A stretch of 64,000 bases of DNA from Streptomyces cellulosae (GTDB lineage Bacteria > Actinomycetota > Actinomycetes > Streptomycetales > Streptomycetaceae). Positions 16,157 through 25,536 of this stretch are shown here, piece after piece. Each line of letters opens with the position of its first letter. Position 1 is the stretch's first letter. A model generated the notes under the pieces. The model had not been told where the DNA came from. It saw only the letters and a program-made list of their open reading frames with translations, and searched no databases. The translations under genes were made by a program, and so were the position numbers. The stretch is taken from assembly GCF_000721105.1 (NCBI RefSeq), contig NZ_JOEV01000016.1:1-64000 (forward strand), given 5' to 3'.

Positions 16157-16344
16157 GACGCTGTTCGGCCTCCGCGTCCGGGCGAGTTCTGGCCGATCAA
16201 TATCCGCGCGTCCTGGGCCCGGTCGTGTTCGGTCCGTCGATCGTGTGCCCCTCACCTGCGGCATCGCCCTCCCTCGAGCGGTCGGCGGACCCGACGCTCC
16301 GTCAACTCGCCCTGTCCGGCGGCGAGAAATTCCTGTCCGAATCA

Positions 16345-16373
16345 TTGACGCACTCCGGGGCCCTCCGTAACTT
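16345..16373 (+). promoter_or_regulatory. Vegetative (HrdB-type) promoter of the carbohydrate operon
   Basis: TTGACG (16345-16350), 17-base spacer, TAACTT (16368-16373). It is among the best matches to the housekeeping consensus in the window. The predicted transcription start, near 16380, falls on the operator. Confidence 0.75.
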
Positions 16374-16379
16374 GTGCCA

Positions 16380-16404
16380 GCAAGCGCTTACTTGAAACGA
16401 TTCA
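16380..16404 (+). promoter_or_regulatory. Paired LacI-family-like operators
   Basis: GCAAGCGCTTAC (16380-16391) has the central palindrome AAGCGCTT. TGAAACGATTCA (16393-16404) is a second imperfect palindrome around CG. Both have the odd-even CG-centred form bound by LacI-family repressors and sit where a repressor would block initiation. No LacI gene is in the window. Confidence 0.55.
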
Positions 16405-16441
16405 TGCAGGCGGCAACGACGCTGCGCGGGGAGGCCCGACT

Positions 16442-17731
16442 GTGGGAACCAGCCGGAATGTTGAGAGACGTACGATCCTGAAGGCGGCCGGTGCCACGGC
16501 TGCCACGCTTGGGCTGGCGGCGACGACGGCGTGCGGTGGTGACGGAAGCACCTCGTCCGATGGGACGGTGACAATCCGTTACGCGTGGTGGGGAGCCGAG
16601 GACCGCGCCCAGCGGATCAACAAGACCATCGCGCTCTTCGAGAAGAAGTACCCGAAGATCAAGGTGAAAACGGACTTCCAGCCGTATCTGGACTTCTGGA
16701 AGAAGTTCAACACCCAGGCCTCCGGCGGGAACCCGCCGGACGTCTTCCAGAATGCCATTGGATTCCTGCGGAAATACGACGCGAAGAACGTGCTGCTGGA
16801 TCTCAGTGAGCAGGTCAAGGCGGGCAACCTCTCCATGGACGGCTTCCGGGCCGGCCTGGAGAAGTTCGGCGAGATCGACGGCAAGCTCCTCGGAGTTCCG
16901 GTCGGCTCCAACTCGATGGCACTGGTCATCGACAAGCACGTCTACACCAGGGCCGGGGTGAAGCCCGAGCAGGGCTGGACCTGGGACGACTTCGACGCGG
17001 CGATGAAGAAGATCCGCGACAAGACGGGGCGTGCCGGCGACAGCGGCATGTACGGCGTCATGTACCTCTACGACCTCTACCTGCGCCAGAACGGCAAGGC
17101 GTTCTTCACCGAGGAGGGGCTCGGCTTCACCGAGGCCGATCTGACGGACTGGTGGACGAAGGCCAAGAAGGGCATCCAGGAGGGCGTCTTCGCCGACGCC
17201 AAGAAGGTCGCTCAGGTCAAGCCCAAGTCGGCCGTCTCCGCGGAACTCGCTGCCAGCGAGTTCACCTGGGACAACTTCACCGTCCGCTACACCTCTGAAG
17301 GCAAGAGCGAGTACGGTCTGGCCCCCGTTCCGACCACCGACGGCAAGAAGACCGGCCAGTACCTCGGCTCCCTGATGCTCAGCGGCTCCAAGAGGACGCA
17401 GCACCCCAAGGAAGTCGCCCAGTTCATCGACTTCATGGTGCACGACCCCGAGGTCGCCAAGATCATGGGCTATGACCGCGGGGTGCCGGCGACACAGGCC
17501 CAGTACGACGCGTTCAAGCCGACCGACGAGGTCAACAAGGCGATCGCCGCCTACGAGGAGTCCCTCGTCAAGGCGGGCGTCCTGCAGCCGATCACCCCGC
17601 ACCCGAACGGCGCCGACATCTGCGAGTCCGCCTTCCTGCGGATCGCCGAGGAGCTCGCCCTGGGCACGCGCTCGGTCGCCGAGGCCGTCAAGCAGTTCTT
17701 CACCGAGTCGAAGACGGCTCTCGTCGTCTGA
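16442..17731 (+). CDS. Carbohydrate ABC transporter, substrate-binding lipoprotein
   Basis: 429 residues. A twin-arginine-like signal (ERRTILKAAG, residues 8-17) leads into a hydrophobic core and a lipobox ending in C31 (ATTAC; Thr rather than Leu at -3 is unusual). The mature part is a family-1 (MalE-type) extracellular binding protein: YAWWGAEDRAQRINKTIALF, GGNPPDVFQ, DKHVYTRAGVKPEQGWTWDD, and the AQFIDFMVHDPEVAKIMG region near the end. It would capture an oligosaccharide at the outer membrane face and hand it to the two permeases that follow. GGGGAGG lies seven bases before the GTG. The operon has no ATPase gene, as is common in Streptomyces where a shared MsiK-type ATPase serves many importers. 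Confidence 0.93.
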   Translation: MGTSRNVERRTILKAAGATAATLGLAATTACGGDGSTSSDGTVTIRYAWWGAEDRAQRINKTIALFEKKYPKIKVKTDFQPYLDFWKKFNTQASGGNPPDVFQNAIGFLRKYDAKNVLLDLSEQVKAGNLSMDGFRAGLEKFGEIDGKLLGVPVGSNSMALVIDKHVYTRAGVKPEQGWTWDDFDAAMKKIRDKTGRAGDSGMYGVMYLYDLYLRQNGKAFFTEEGLGFTEADLTDWWTKAKKGIQEGVFADAKKVAQVKPKSAVSAELAASEFTWDNFTVRYTSEGKSEYGLAPVPTTDGKKTGQYLGSLMLSGSKRTQHPKEVAQFIDFMVHDPEVAKIMGYDRGVPATQAQYDAFKPTDEVNKAIAAYEESLVKAGVLQPITPHPNGADICESAFLRIAEELALGTRSVAEAVKQFFTESKTALVV

Positions 17732-18732
17732 TGGGAACCACCGTGACACACGCCCCTGCGATGGAGGGCCTGTCCAAGGACTCCGAGCCGCGGCACGGTC
17801 CGGTGAACTCCCCGCGCCCCGCCGCACTCAAGCGGCGGGGCCGCCGGGAGACCCTGGCCGGCTACCTCTTCATGTCCCCCTGGATCGCCGGCTTCCTGCT
17901 GCTCACAGCGGGACCGATGATCGCCTCGCTGTACTTCGCGTTCACCGACTACAACCTGTTCGACGCGCCGAAGTGGATCGGCCTCGACAACTTCTCCGAG
18001 ATGTTCGGCGACCCGCGCTGGCGCCACTCGGTGAAGGTGACGATGTGGTACGTCGTCGTCGGTACGCCGCTCAAGCTGCTCCTGGCGCTCGGGGTGGCGC
18101 TGCTGCTCGCCCAGAAGCGGCGCGGACAGGCCTTCTACCGGGCCGCCTTCTACGCGCCGTCGCTGATCGGGGCGAGCGTCTCCGTCGCGATCGTCTGGAA
18201 GGCGATCTTCGCGGACGACGCCATCGTCGACCGTACGCAGAAGGTCTTCGGGTTCGACGTCGGCGGCTGGACCGGCGACCCGAACATGATCATCTACAGC
18301 CTGGTGGCGCTCACCGTCTGGCAGTTCGGCGCCCCCATGGTCATCTTCCTGGCCGGACTGAAGCAGGTCCCGCGCGAGCTGTACGAGGCGGCCGAGGTCG
18401 ACGGGGCCGGCACGTGGCGGCGGTTCTGGAACATCACCCTGCCGATGATCTCCCCGGTGCTGTTCTTCAACGTCCTGCTGGAGACGATCCACTCCTTCCA
18501 GATCTTCAGCTCGGCGTACATCGTCGGCGGCGGCGCCGGAGGCAACGCCTGCGGCCCGGCGGACGGCTCGATGGTCTACACCTGCTATCTCTACGTCCAG
18601 GGCTTCGAGAACAGCCGGATGGGTCTGGCCTCCGCCATGGCCTGGATGCTGCTCGTCGCGGTCGCCCTGGTGACGGCGGTGCTGTTCTGGTCCCAGAAGC
18701 GCTGGGTGCACTACGAGGAGGGCGCCCGATGA
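17731..18732 (+). CDS. Carbohydrate ABC transporter permease, MalF type
   Basis: 333 residues, six predicted membrane helices after a 50-residue cytoplasmic N-terminus. The ATPase-contact EAA loop is YEAAEVDGAGTWRRFWNITL. The ATG overlaps the TGA of the binding-protein gene (TGATG), so the two are translationally coupled. Between the last helices there is a cysteine-bearing segment (GNACGPADGSMVYTCYLY), which fits an extracytoplasmic loop found in the oligosaccharide subfamily of these permeases. Confidence 0.92.
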   Translation: MGTTVTHAPAMEGLSKDSEPRHGPVNSPRPAALKRRGRRETLAGYLFMSPWIAGFLLLTAGPMIASLYFAFTDYNLFDAPKWIGLDNFSEMFGDPRWRHSVKVTMWYVVVGTPLKLLLALGVALLLAQKRRGQAFYRAAFYAPSLIGASVSVAIVWKAIFADDAIVDRTQKVFGFDVGGWTGDPNMIIYSLVALTVWQFGAPMVIFLAGLKQVPRELYEAAEVDGAGTWRRFWNITLPMISPVLFFNVLLETIHSFQIFSSAYIVGGGAGGNACGPADGSMVYTCYLYVQGFENSRMGLASAMAWMLLVAVALVTAVLFWSQKRWVHYEEGAR

Positions 18733-19622
18733 GCGCGCAGGCCACCGACATCACGCCGGCCCCGGCCACCACGGAGAGCGCCTTCCGGCGCAGGCTTCCC
18801 GGGGCCCTCGCCTGGCACATCGGGGCCCTGGTGATCCTCGCGGTGATCCTCTACCCGGTGATCTGGCTCATCGGCGGCTCCTTCAAGAAGAGCGGGGACA
18901 TCGTCGGGAGCCTGGACCTCTTCCCGGGCGACCCGATCATCTCGAACTACACCGGGCTCTCCGACGGCATCGCGGACATCTCGATCTCCACGTTCTTCGT
19001 CAACTCCGTCATGCTCGCGGTCGGTTCGGTGGTCGGGATCCTGGTGTCCTGCTCGCTGACCGCGTACGCCTTCGCCAAGATCAGGTTCGCGGGCCGTAAT
19101 CTGCTCTTCACCCTGATGATCGGCACCCTGCTGCTGCCGTACCACGTGCTGCTGATCCCGCAGTACGTGGTGTTCCGCAACCTGAACCTGATCAACACCT
19201 ACACCCCGCTGCTGCTGGGGAAGTACCTCGCCACGGAGGCGTTCTTCGTCTTCCTGATGGTGCAGTTCATGCGCAACCTGCCCAAGGAGCTCGACGAGGC
19301 GGCCCGTCTCGACGGCTGCGGGCACTTCCGCATCTACTGGTCGATCGTGCTGCCGCTGTGCCGGCCGGCCCTGATCACCAGCGCGATCTTCACCTTCATC
19401 AACTCCTGGAACGACTTCCTGGGCCCGCTGATCTACCTCAACGAGCCCGACAAGTACACGGTCGCCCTCGGCCTGAAGATGTTCGTGGACCAGGAAGGCG
19501 TGGCGAACTACGGCGGCATGATCGCGATGTCGCTGGTCGCCCTGCTGCCGGTGCTCGCCTTCTTCCTCGCCTTCCAGCGCTATCTGATCGACGGCATGGC
19601 GACGTCCGGACTGAAGGGCTGA
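18729..19622 (+). CDS. Carbohydrate ABC transporter permease, MalG type
   Basis: 297 residues, six predicted helices, EAA loop LDEAARLDGCGHFRIYWSIV. The C-terminal region (LPVLAFFLAFQRYLIDGMATSGLKG) is the usual MalG ending. It starts at the ATGA overlap with the MalF-type gene. Together with the preceding two genes it forms a complete importer apart from the ATPase. No frameshift or damaged motif is seen. Confidence 0.93.
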   Translation: MSAQATDITPAPATTESAFRRRLPGALAWHIGALVILAVILYPVIWLIGGSFKKSGDIVGSLDLFPGDPIISNYTGLSDGIADISISTFFVNSVMLAVGSVVGILVSCSLTAYAFAKIRFAGRNLLFTLMIGTLLLPYHVLLIPQYVVFRNLNLINTYTPLLLGKYLATEAFFVFLMVQFMRNLPKELDEAARLDGCGHFRIYWSIVLPLCRPALITSAIFTFINSWNDFLGPLIYLNEPDKYTVALGLKMFVDQEGVANYGGMIAMSLVALLPVLAFFLAFQRYLIDGMATSGLKG

Positions 19623-19633
19623 GGCGGTTTCCC

Positions 19634-20233
19634 ATGGCCGAAGCACGCGTGAAAGCCCGCGCCGCGCGGGGGGAGTCGGTCTTCGCCGAGCGGTTCGCGG
19701 TGTTCGCCGAGTGTCTGCTCACCGGGGTGTGGATCGCGGTGGCCTCGCTGGGCGTGGTCACCTACCCGGCAGCCTTCGCCGCCGGGGCGCGGCACCTGCG
19801 TCGCCGTGCCGCTCACGAGGCCGGCGGCTGGCGGGAGTTCGCCGCCGACTTCCGGGTGGCCGTACGCGGCGGATGGCTCGCCGGGCTGTCCGGCTGGGCC
19901 GCGGCGGCCGCGGTCTGGCTGGACGTGCAGGCCGTACGGGCCGGGATCCCGGGCGGGCCGCTGGTCGGGGCCGTCGGTGTGTTCGCGCTCATCGGGCTCG
20001 TCGTGGCCGGGCTGCGCGCGGCGGCGGTGTGGACGCCCGCCGCCACCTGGCGTTCCCTGCTCGCCGAGGCCGGTCGCCGGACCGTGCTCGACCCCGCCGG
20101 CTCCTTCCTGATCGTCGGCGGACTGGCCGTGGTGGCCGTGTCCGCGTGGTTCGCCACGCCGCTTGCGGTGCCCGTCCTCGGGGCCGTCGCGGCGGCCGCC
20201 GTAGCCGTGGAGGAGCGTCACCGGCGCCGCTGA
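19634..20233 (+). CDS. YesL-like (DUF624) membrane protein
   Basis: 199 residues with five hydrophobic segments (about 22-45, 72-92, 98-120, 150-167, 172-190) and the N-terminal pattern CLLTGVWIAVASLGVVTYPA that resembles YesL. In Bacillus subtilis YesL is encoded with importers and enzymes for rhamnogalacturonan, and DUF624 proteins commonly accompany sugar ABC permeases. Their exact role is not known. The gene starts 11 bases after the MalG stop, so it belongs to the same operon. A weak ribosome site (GAGGCGG) precedes the ATG. Confidence 0.7.
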   Translation: MAEARVKARAARGESVFAERFAVFAECLLTGVWIAVASLGVVTYPAAFAAGARHLRRRAAHEAGGWREFAADFRVAVRGGWLAGLSGWAAAAAVWLDVQAVRAGIPGGPLVGAVGVFALIGLVVAGLRAAAVWTPAATWRSLLAEAGRRTVLDPAGSFLIVGGLAVVAVSAWFATPLAVPVLGAVAAAAVAVEERHRRR

Positions 20234-20339
20234 CGGGCGGCGCCCTCTCACCAGGTCGGCGCCCCGGGCGTCGCACCCCCCTCTGTCATGCCCCTGATGA
20301 CACCTCGCCACCCCGCACGGAAGGAAAGGCTGCATCTCC

Positions 20340-23075
20340 ATGTCTCCCATCCCCCGCAGGTCCATTCTCAAGGCGGCCGCCGTCGCCGGAGCCGCCGCCC
20401 AGTTCAGCTGGGCCCTGGGAACGAAGGACGCGCAGGCCGCGCCGCGAGCCGCGGGCGCGGATGACGGCCCCGTGACCCTGGACTGGCTGGAGGACGGCGG
20501 CCTCGGTGCCGCCCCCGGCTCCACCGTCGGTGTGCCCTGGCCCAAGGGCGTCCACCAGGAGGACCAGAAGTTCTCGGTCACGGACGCCGACGGCAAGGCC
20601 GTGCCCGTACAGTCCTGGCCGATCGCCTACTGGCCGGACGGCTCGCTCAAGTGGACCGCCCACGCGGTGAGTTCGGGCTCCGGCAAACTCACCCTCGCCG
20701 CCGGTGCGGCCGCCGACCCCGACAAGAAGGTCACCGTCGGCCAAAGCGGCGGCACGATCACCGTCTCCACCGGCGTCATCACGGCCAAGATCGGCAAGTC
20801 CGGCGCCACGCTGATCAAGTCGGTCACCCGTGGCTCGACGGAGATCGCCAAGAACGGCCGGCTCGTGCTGATCCGCCAGCCCGAGATCGAGGACGAGGAC
20901 CAGGGCTCGGTGAAGACCGAGCGCTTCGAGGGAGCCATCTCCTCGGTCACCGTCGAACAGGACGGCCCGGTCCGCGCGGTCGTCAGGATCGACGGCAAGC
21001 ACCGCAAGGGCGACCGGAGTTGGCTGCCGTTCTCGATCCGGCTCTACTTCTACGCGGGAGCCGACTCCTTCCGCATGGTGCACACCATCACGTACGACGG
21101 CACACAGGAGCCCGGCAAGGCGAGCGGTGACTTCATCCGCGGCCTCGGGGTCCGCTTCACCGTGCCGATGCGCGACCAGGCGTACGACCGTCACATCCGG
21201 ATCGGCGGCGAGGGCACCGGTCTGCTGCGCGAGGCCGTCAAGGGCATCACCGGACTGCGCCGCGACCCGGGCGCGGCCGTGCAGGCGGCCCAGTACGAGG
21301 GGAAGAAGCTGCCCGACCCGTCCACCTGGGACCAGCGGGTGACGACCAGGCTGCAGTACATCCCCGAGTGGGGCGACTACACCCTCTCCCAGCTCTCCGC
21401 CGACGGCTTCACCCTGCGCAAGCGCACCAAGAAGGGGCACGGCTGGATCGGCGCCGGCGGCGGCAAGCGGGCCTCCGGCTTCGGGTACGTCGGCGGCGCG
21501 AGCGGCGGACTCTCCTTCGGCCTGCGGGACTTCTGGGAGAAGTTCCCGGCCCAGCTCGACATCCGCGACGCCCAGACCGACGAGGCCGAGGTCACCCTCT
21601 GGCTCTGGTCGCCCGAGTCGCAGCCCATGGACCTGCGCTTCTACCACGACGGCATGGGCCAGGACACGTTCGCCGAGCAGCTCGAAGGCCTCAACATCAC
21701 CTACGAGGACTACGAGCCCGAGTTCGGCACCCCGTACGGCATCGCCCGCACCTCCGAACTCCTCTTCTGGGCCAACGAGTCGACGCCGAGCGCCGAGCAG
21801 CTCGCCGAACAGGTCGAGGCCGTACGGGTGCTGCCGCAGCTGGCCGCCCCGCCCAAGCAGCTCATCAAGGCCGGGGTCTTCGGCCCGAGTCTCTACTCCG
21901 AGCCCGACCGCTCCACGCCGGCCAAGGCGAAGATCGAGGACCACCTCGACTTCCTCTTCACCTACTACAGGGACCAGGTGGAGCAGCGCCGTTGGTACGG
22001 CTTCTGGGACTACGGCGACATCATGCACACGTACGACTCGGCGCGGCACGTGTGGCGGTACGACATCGGCGGCTACGCCTGGGACAACTCCGAGCTGTCG
22101 CCCGACCTGTGGCTCTGGTACGCGTATCTGAGAAGCGGACGCTCCGACATCTTCCGGTTCGCCGAGTCGATGACCCGGCACACCGGCGAGGTCGACGTCT
22201 ACCACCTGGGCAAGTGGGCCGGCCTCGGCACCCGGCACGGTGTGCAGCACTTCGCCGACAGCGCCAAGCAGCAGCGCATCGCCAACACCACCTACCGGCG
22301 CTTCTACTACTTCCTCACCGCCGACGAACGGGTCGGTGACCTCATGCACGCCAACGTCGACTCCGACGAGACCTTCCTCGTCCTCGACCCGCTGCGCAAG
22401 GTCCGCACCGACCCCTACACCCCGGACCGGCACGCCCTGTCGGTCGGTTTCGGCACGGACTGGAGCGGCTTGGTGTCGGCCTGGCTGACCGAGTGGGAAC
22501 GCAAGGGTCCCAAGTGGGAGAAGGCCAAGGCACGGGTGCTCTCGACCATGGAGGGCATCGCCGCCCAGCCCAACGGCTTCGTCCAAGGCAGCGGGTTGTA
22601 CGACCTCGACACAGGCAAGTTCGCGGTCGCCGACAAGGCGGTGGTGTCGGTCTCGCACCTCTCCGCCGTCTTCGGCCTCAACGAGCTGTGCGCCGAGCTC
22701 ATCGACCTGGTCGACATGCCGAAGTTCAACGAGGCCTACTTCGACTACTGCCGCTACTTCAACGCCACCAAGGCCGAGCAGAAGGCCCGTTACGGCTCCG
22801 ACTTCGGCTCGCTGCTGCTGTTCCAGGGCCACTCGCGTCTGGACGCGTACACCGCCGTGCAGACCGGGGACGAGAAGCTCGCCAAGCGGGCGTGGGACAA
22901 GTTCTACAACTCCGACGGCTACAAGGAGTCTTCGCCCTGGAAGACGGAGAAGCTGAGCGGACCGGCCACCCTGGTGCCGGGCAGCGAGGCCGCGTGGGTG
23001 TCCACGAACGACACCGCGCTCTACGGCCTCGCCGCCATCGAGAACCTGGCACTGCTGGGCGACAAGATGCCCTAA
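20340..23075 (+). CDS. Secreted YetA/PcRGLX-like protein (putative exo-rhamnogalacturonan lyase family)
   Basis: 911 residues. A Tat-type signal peptide starts MSPIPRRSILKAAAVAGAAA and is probably cut near residue 34. The N-terminal beta-rich domain (about 40-330) has GVPWPKGVHQED and YWPDGSLKWTAHAV, characteristic of the PcRGLX/YetA group. A central beta-sandwich and a C-terminal alpha-helical part (about 480-900) with YRDQVEQRRWYGFWDYGD and aromatic-rich helices follow. PcRGLX from Penicillium is an exo-acting rhamnogalacturonan lyase (PL26); bacterial YetA itself is uncharacterised. Position after the importer and YesL-like gene supports release of an oligosaccharide outside the cell for uptake. 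GGAAGGAAAGG lies about eight bases upstream of the ATG. Confidence 0.75.
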   Translation: MSPIPRRSILKAAAVAGAAAQFSWALGTKDAQAAPRAAGADDGPVTLDWLEDGGLGAAPGSTVGVPWPKGVHQEDQKFSVTDADGKAVPVQSWPIAYWPDGSLKWTAHAVSSGSGKLTLAAGAAADPDKKVTVGQSGGTITVSTGVITAKIGKSGATLIKSVTRGSTEIAKNGRLVLIRQPEIEDEDQGSVKTERFEGAISSVTVEQDGPVRAVVRIDGKHRKGDRSWLPFSIRLYFYAGADSFRMVHTITYDGTQEPGKASGDFIRGLGVRFTVPMRDQAYDRHIRIGGEGTGLLREAVKGITGLRRDPGAAVQAAQYEGKKLPDPSTWDQRVTTRLQYIPEWGDYTLSQLSADGFTLRKRTKKGHGWIGAGGGKRASGFGYVGGASGGLSFGLRDFWEKFPAQLDIRDAQTDEAEVTLWLWSPESQPMDLRFYHDGMGQDTFAEQLEGLNITYEDYEPEFGTPYGIARTSELLFWANESTPSAEQLAEQVEAVRVLPQLAAPPKQLIKAGVFGPSLYSEPDRSTPAKAKIEDHLDFLFTYYRDQVEQRRWYGFWDYGDIMHTYDSARHVWRYDIGGYAWDNSELSPDLWLWYAYLRSGRSDIFRFAESMTRHTGEVDVYHLGKWAGLGTRHGVQHFADSAKQQRIANTTYRRFYYFLTADERVGDLMHANVDSDETFLVLDPLRKVRTDPYTPDRHALSVGFGTDWSGLVSAWLTEWERKGPKWEKAKARVLSTMEGIAAQPNGFVQGSGLYDLDTGKFAVADKAVVSVSHLSAVFGLNELCAELIDLVDMPKFNEAYFDYCRYFNATKAEQKARYGSDFGSLLLFQGHSRLDAYTAVQTGDEKLAKRAWDKFYNSDGYKESSPWKTEKLSGPATLVPGSEAAWVSTNDTALYGLAAIENLALLGDKMP

Positions 23076-23091
23076 CTGTGCTGGCCGGGGG

Positions 23092-25536
23092 TCAGTTCAT
23101 CTTCCCCAGGACCTCCCGCACCCGTCGGACGTCCCGGATGCGCTGCTCGTACGTCGCCCCGAGTGCGAGCAGCAGCAGTCCGGCGAGGGCGGGAGGCACC
23201 CAACGCGGGAGCACTCCGGTCACCTGCACGAGATACGGGGCGAGTTCGTGCAGCGCGAGCAGGGTGAGCACCGAGCCGCCGAGCAGCAGCGGTGCCTGGA
23301 GGTGGTGCCGGGCGCCCAGCAGGGTGACCGCCAGCGCCGCGCCGCCGAGCAGCAGCGGACGCGTCCAGTGGGCGTCGCCCCAGGCCGCGAACAGGCTCGG
23401 GATCAACGTGGCGGCGAGTCCGGGGCCGTACGCCGTCCAGGAGGATGCCTGCGGATCGCGGCGTCGGCGCAGGGCGCCGACAAGCAGCGCGGGGACGGTG
23501 ACCGGGAGCGTGTACGCCTCGGGGGCGCCGACGTCCCAGGAGGCCAGGCGGACCCAGGTGGCCAGCACGAAGAGGGCGGTGGCCGCGTGGCCTAGGGAGC
23601 GCCGCTCCGGGCGTACGGCCGTCCCGGCGCTGATCACCGCGCACAGGGCCAGGACGAGGGCGAGCAGGGGCGGGTCGGCCACGGCGAGGGCCACGGCGAG
23701 CAGCCCCGCCGCGGCACCCGCCGCCTCGACCGGCACGGTCGCCACAGAACTGCCCAGGCGTGCCGCGAGCAGGGCCGCGACCGCGGGCACCGCCAGCACG
23801 AGAAGGGCGGTGTGTGCGGGCGTCCAGTCCGCGGCGGCACCGGTCGCGCAGGCGAGCGCGGCGGCGTACGCGAGGGCGGCCGGGGCCGTGACGGGCGTGA
23901 GACGCGAGGACCAGGAAACGGTCGCACACAGCGCGGTCAGGACCGACAGCACGGTGAGGGTCGCGGTCTGGGTGGCGAGGGAGAGCGCGGTGAGGCTGAG
24001 GGAGCTGAGCAACGCGAGGAGGAGGGCGGTGAGCTTGGCGGGAAGGTAATGACGTACGTCGAGTGTGGGTGTGGTGGGCTGTATCGCCTCCGTACCCTGG
24101 GGCGACGGCTGCACCCGGTGTACGGCTCCGGCTGCTCCCACAGCCGCGGCGATCCCCACTCCATGGACCAACAGGCCGACACCGTAAGGGAGTTCCAGCA
24201 CCGCCGGAAGGACCGCAGTCGTGGCCCAGGTCAGCCCCAGCGCGCCGGTCAGGGCTCGTGGGCGCCAGGTCGTGTCGCGGACGGTCAGGACGAGCACGGC
24301 CGCGACGGCCGCCAGCACGAGGGGAGCCGTCGCCGCGTGCGGCGGCCAGGGCACGTCCGCCGTCACGGCGGCCCGGGAGTCCGAGGGCGCCCTGGTCCAC
24401 ACGCGGGTCACCCAGCCGGCCGGTCCCAGCAGCGCGACGGCGAGGACGGGCAGCGTCCACAGCACGGCGAGCGCCTGCACCGCGCCGGAGGCCCACGCCA
24501 GGCCGCCTCGCACCGCGTCCGGCAGAAAAGTGGCACGTACCGCCGCCAACAGGGCGATCCCGCAGGCCAGATGAACCGGAACCGTCCACACCTCCGGGAG
24601 CGCGGGGCGTGCCGCACCGCCGAGCGCGCCGACCGCGAGCAGCCCCGAGGCGACGACGAGACCGACGGCCCGCTTCTCGCCCCGACTTCGCCAGGCGGCG
24701 CCCAGGGCGATCGCGGCGGCGAGGAGAAGGAGCGCCGCCGCACGGGCGGCGGCGCCCTCGCCGGTGGCCGTCCAGGACAGCCAGCCGGCGGCCAGTACGC
24801 CCCAGGCGCCCGTGCCGTACGCGCCGACAGCGGCGACGATCCGCACGGACCCGGAGGCCACCCGGAGCGCCAGCGCCGTGTCGGCCCCGGCGGTCACCAG
24901 GAGCGCGGCCGTGATCCCGTACGGACCCGCGTCCGCCGCGACCGCCCACAGCAGCAGGGGGAACTGGGCGGCCACCAGGGCGGCGGGGAGCGGCAGACGC
25001 AGGGCGGCCGTGGCCGGCAGCAGGCCGTACCCGGCCCACAGCAGGGCCAGTACGGCCGTCGCTGCCGCCGCGTATCCGGTGCCGTCGACCCCCGCGAGCG
25101 CGGCCTCGTGCAGGGCGTACGCGTCCAGCATCGTCAGTGCGAGCCCGAGGCCCGCCACCGACTCGGCCGTCGAGCGCAGCCCCCGCTTCAACGGCACCGC
25201 CGGCACGGCGAGCGCGGCCAGGGTGACGGCGCCCAGCACCAGGGCCCGCCCGGTGATCCCCAGATGCCCCCAGCTGACCAGGGTGAACACCATCGCCGCG
25301 ACGGTGAGCAGAACACCGCCGAGCAGGAGGAGAAGGTTCTGCACACCGAGCGCGGAGGTCTCCGGGCGGGGCGGGACCACGGGCAGCGACCGGGTCTGAG
25401 GCTGAGGCTGCGGCTTCTGCAGGGTGGCGACCAGCCAGGCACGACGGGCCAGCAACTGGGCCCGGTGGGCGTCCAGTCGCCACAACTCGGCGTCGAGGAT
25501 CCGCAACTCCTCGGCCGGTGGCGGAATGTGCGTCAT
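23092..25536 (-). CDS. Very large multi-span membrane protein (SCO7613 C-terminal-domain type)
   Basis: About 814 residues. After a 90-residue N-terminus with a coiled segment (EELRILDAELWRLDAHRAQL) nearly the whole chain is hydrophobic: over 20 Ala/Leu/Val-rich helices with short loops. I recognise the general pattern of a large Streptomyces membrane protein family known only by an S. coelicolor locus name; no catalytic motif stands out. Composition is strongly biased to Ala, Leu, Val, Gly and Thr. The ATG at 25536 starts MTHIPPPAEEL; an in-frame ATG at 25572 is the alternative. It converges on the lyase gene with a 16-base gap, so any terminator would have to lie inside a coding region. Confidence 0.7.
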   Translation of the reverse strand: MTHIPPPAEELRILDAELWRLDAHRAQLLARRAWLVATLQKPQPQPQTRSLPVVPPRPETSALGVQNLLLLLGGVLLTVAAMVFTLVSWGHLGITGRALVLGAVTLAALAVPAVPLKRGLRSTAESVAGLGLALTMLDAYALHEAALAGVDGTGYAAAATAVLALLWAGYGLLPATAALRLPLPAALVAAQFPLLLWAVAADAGPYGITAALLVTAGADTALALRVASGSVRIVAAVGAYGTGAWGVLAAGWLSWTATGEGAAARAAALLLLAAAIALGAAWRSRGEKRAVGLVVASGLLAVGALGGAARPALPEVWTVPVHLACGIALLAAVRATFLPDAVRGGLAWASGAVQALAVLWTLPVLAVALLGPAGWVTRVWTRAPSDSRAAVTADVPWPPHAATAPLVLAAVAAVLVLTVRDTTWRPRALTGALGLTWATTAVLPAVLELPYGVGLLVHGVGIAAAVGAAGAVHRVQPSPQGTEAIQPTTPTLDVRHYLPAKLTALLLALLSSLSLTALSLATQTATLTVLSVLTALCATVSWSSRLTPVTAPAALAYAAALACATGAAADWTPAHTALLVLAVPAVAALLAARLGSSVATVPVEAAGAAAGLLAVALAVADPPLLALVLALCAVISAGTAVRPERRSLGHAATALFVLATWVRLASWDVGAPEAYTLPVTVPALLVGALRRRRDPQASSWTAYGPGLAATLIPSLFAAWGDAHWTRPLLLGGAALAVTLLGARHHLQAPLLLGGSVLTLLALHELAPYLVQVTGVLPRWVPPALAGLLLLALGATYEQRIRDVRRVREVLGKMN

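Noticed and set aside
15775..16395. Plus-strand frame over tRNA-Val and the 8-bp repeat tract
   Set aside because: It translates through a tRNA, a terminator and a tandem repeat whose length is not a multiple of three; no ribosome site.
17551..18711. Long minus-strand frame opposite the MalF-type permease
   Set aside because: Codon third positions follow the plus-strand gene; the minus product has no hydrophobic pattern or motif. Same reasoning was applied to other long antisense frames, for example 20286-22832 and 50794-52845.
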